From Microbacterium sp. Leaf159 (lineage in GTDB: Bacteria > Actinomycetota > Actinomycetes > Actinomycetales > Microbacteriaceae): a DNA stretch of 64,000 nt. This document shows positions 63,626 to 64,000 of this stretch, in pieces; the first letter of the stretch is position 1, and every line of letters starts with the position of its first letter. The DNA lies in NCBI RefSeq assembly GCF_001423615.1, contig NZ_LMOU01000001.1, positions 50,989 through 114,988 on the forward strand. The letters are read 5' to 3'. Below the pieces are notes generated by a model. That model did not search any database and was not told the origin of the DNA. It saw only the letters and a program-made list of their open reading frames with translations. The position numbers and the translations under genes were made by a program.

Positions 63626-64000
63626 ATGGCTCTCATCGCGCTCACCGGCGGCATCGCCTCCGGGAAGTCGACCATCGCACGACGACTGGCGGAGAGGGGA
63701 GCAGTCGTCGTCGATGCCGATCAGATCGTCCGCGACGTGCAGGCACCGGGGACTCCGGTGCTCGCAGCCATCGCCGAGACGTTCGGGGCAGAGGTCATCG
63801 CCGCCGACGGCTCGCTCGATCGTGCCGCCCTCGGCGCGAAGGTCTTCGGGGATGCCGATCACCTGGCGCAGCTGAACGCGATCGTGCACCCTGCGGTCCG
63901 CGCCGAGTCCCAGCGCCGGTTCGACGAGGCGATGTCGGCTGACCCCGAGACGGTCGTCGTGTACGACGTGCCGCTCTTGGTCGAAGCGCGGGTCGACGAT
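63626..64000 (+). CDS. coaE: Dephospho-CoA kinase, 3'-truncated by window edge
   Basis: The first 125 residues are present: P-loop GGIASGKST (near residues 8-16), VVDADQIVRD and YDVPLLVEA, all CoaE motifs. It phosphorylates dephospho-CoA in the last step of CoA synthesis. The frame is open to the last base of the window. Actinobacterial CoaE may carry a C-terminal extension, which lies outside. Confidence 0.94.
   Translation, partial: MALIALTGGIASGKSTIARRLAERGAVVVDADQIVRDVQAPGTPVLAAIAETFGAEVIAADGSLDRAALGAKVFGDADHLAQLNAIVHPAVRAESQRRFDEAMSADPETVVVYDVPLLVEARVDD

Overview
This window is a 64 kb piece of a high-GC actinobacterial chromosome, most likely from the Microbacteriaceae and plausibly Microbacterium. 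The grounds are strong G/C bias at third codon positions, a type II DAHP synthase, a Wag31-type DivIVA, an actinobacterial bcc-aa3 respiratory supercomplex (diheme QcrC, CtaF), NrdR, DUF3040 and DUF3043 proteins, and many leaderless genes. It is core chromosome: I see no insertion sequence, prophage, CRISPR array, tRNA or rRNA.

Layout. 1-2.2 kb: 3' part of an EspI/MinD-like ATPase and peptide deformylase. 2.2-6.3 kb: an acyl-CoA synthetase, PlsC and AroG. 6.4-11.3 kb: a PASTA Ser/Thr kinase, a LysM lysozyme-like protein, an Rv2175c-like DNA-binding protein and a polyprenyl synthase. This neighbourhood resembles pknL/Rv2175c/aroG of Mycobacterium. 11.4-28.3 kb: DUF3040, then the division and cell wall (dcw) cluster mraZ-rsmH-ftsL-ftsI-murF-mraY-murD-ftsW-murG-murC-ftsQ-ftsZ, followed by yggS-sepF-yggT-divIVA. 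Neither murE nor pgeF is present where they usually sit. 28.3-32.3 kb: lspA, an RluD-type pseudouridine synthase, a GNAT, and an ECF-like sigma factor with a probable membrane partner. 32.4-40.2 kb: dnaE, an unknown membrane protein with a 24-bp tandem repeat, hisD, nrdR, pyrD. 40.3-42.8 kb: DUF3043, an M20 peptidase and erpA. 42.8-52 kb: ctaC-ctaD-ctaF on the plus strand and ctaE-qcrC-qcrA-qcrB on the minus strand, with rhodanese, GNAT and RidA genes between. 52.1-56.8 kb: trpD, a PHP protein, a 5'-3' exonuclease and rpsA. 56.9-63.6 kb: a six-gene operon in which every junction overlaps by 4 bp (NitT/TauT-type ABC importer, acyl-CoA synthetase, MetY-type sulfhydrylase, CoA-binding protein). 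63.6-64 kb: the start of coaE.

Themes. The dcw genes build and polymerise lipid II and place the septum; the upstream kinase probably senses muropeptides through PASTA repeats and may phosphorylate the Rv2175c-like protein. The qcr and cta genes form one quinol-to-oxygen electron path. Regulation is unusually readable. At least a dozen genes have a TAnnnT box 6-9 nt before the start codon (leaderless transcription), several intergenic gaps hold strong hairpin terminators, and the mraZ promoter region carries two opposed arrays of GTGGAG boxes at 10-11 bp spacing. The best candidates for undescribed biology are the six-gene transporter/acyl-CoA synthetase/MetY operon and the double MraZ-box array.
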